Shown here: piece by piece, positions 6,773 to 6,784 of the stretch
Position numbering within the stretch: the stretch's first letter is position 1
Layout of the letters: each line of letters starts with the position of its first letter
NCBI GenBank assembly: GCA_012511695.1
Contig: JAAZFO010000082.1
Span: 1-6,784 of the forward strand
Reading direction: 5' to 3'
Source of the DNA: Erysipelotrichia bacterium
Lineage (GTDB): Bacteria > Bacillota_I > Bacilli_A > RFN20 > CAG-826
DNA: 6,784 bases
The notes under the pieces: model-generated
Databases searched by the model: none
Seen by the model: the letters and a program-made list of their open reading frames with translations, nothing else
What the model was told of the DNA's origin: nothing
Program-made: the position numbers and the translations under genes

Positions 6773-6784
6773 TTGGGCGACACC

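Noticed and set aside
1..6784. CRISPR arrays, tRNA or rRNA genes, insertion sequences, long repeats
   Set aside because: I looked for regularly spaced repeats, cloverleaf-like stretches, transposase motifs and terminal repeats on both strands and saw none.

Overview
The window reads as chromosomal DNA of a low-GC Gram-positive-type bacterium. It is AT-rich by eye. The proteins look Firmicutes-like (Bacilli, Erysipelotrichia or an Acholeplasma-like sister lineage). TAA and TGA are both used as stops and Trp is TGG, so the Mycoplasma code is not in use. The lineage is an inference from protein style and base composition only.

Layout. Positions 1-2598 (minus strand) hold most of a UPF1/DNA2-type superfamily 1 helicase whose C-terminal end lies outside the window. 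Positions 2599-2914 are a divergent intergenic region. It carries a good sigma-A-type promoter for the helicase, a terminator-like hairpin just upstream of that promoter, a doubtful 33-codon ORF, and an extended -10 box placed so that the plus-strand gene could be transcribed as a leaderless mRNA. Positions 2915-4936 (plus) encode a 673-residue polytopic membrane protein of the GT-C / PTPS-related / YfhO-like type. A 61-base convergent gap follows. Positions 4998-5462 (minus) encode a gamma-glutamylcyclotransferase-fold protein with a clear ribosome binding site. A 128-base gap with two weak hairpins separates it from 5591-6769 (minus), the C-terminal part of an MgtA-type magnesium P-type ATPase.

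The most notable point is at the right edge. The ATPase homology does not begin at the Met at 6721. It continues upstream in the same frame and is interrupted by a TAA at 6770-6772, exactly where MgtA relatives have a sense codon. Either the gene is nonsense-disrupted here or there is a base error close to the window end.

The four main genes look like separate transcription units with unrelated jobs: nucleic-acid unwinding, envelope glycan or lipid chemistry, glutamyl-peptide turnover and Mg2+ transport. I did not find a convincing new multi-gene system. The points of interest are the broken ATPase and the small regulatory layout between the divergent genes.
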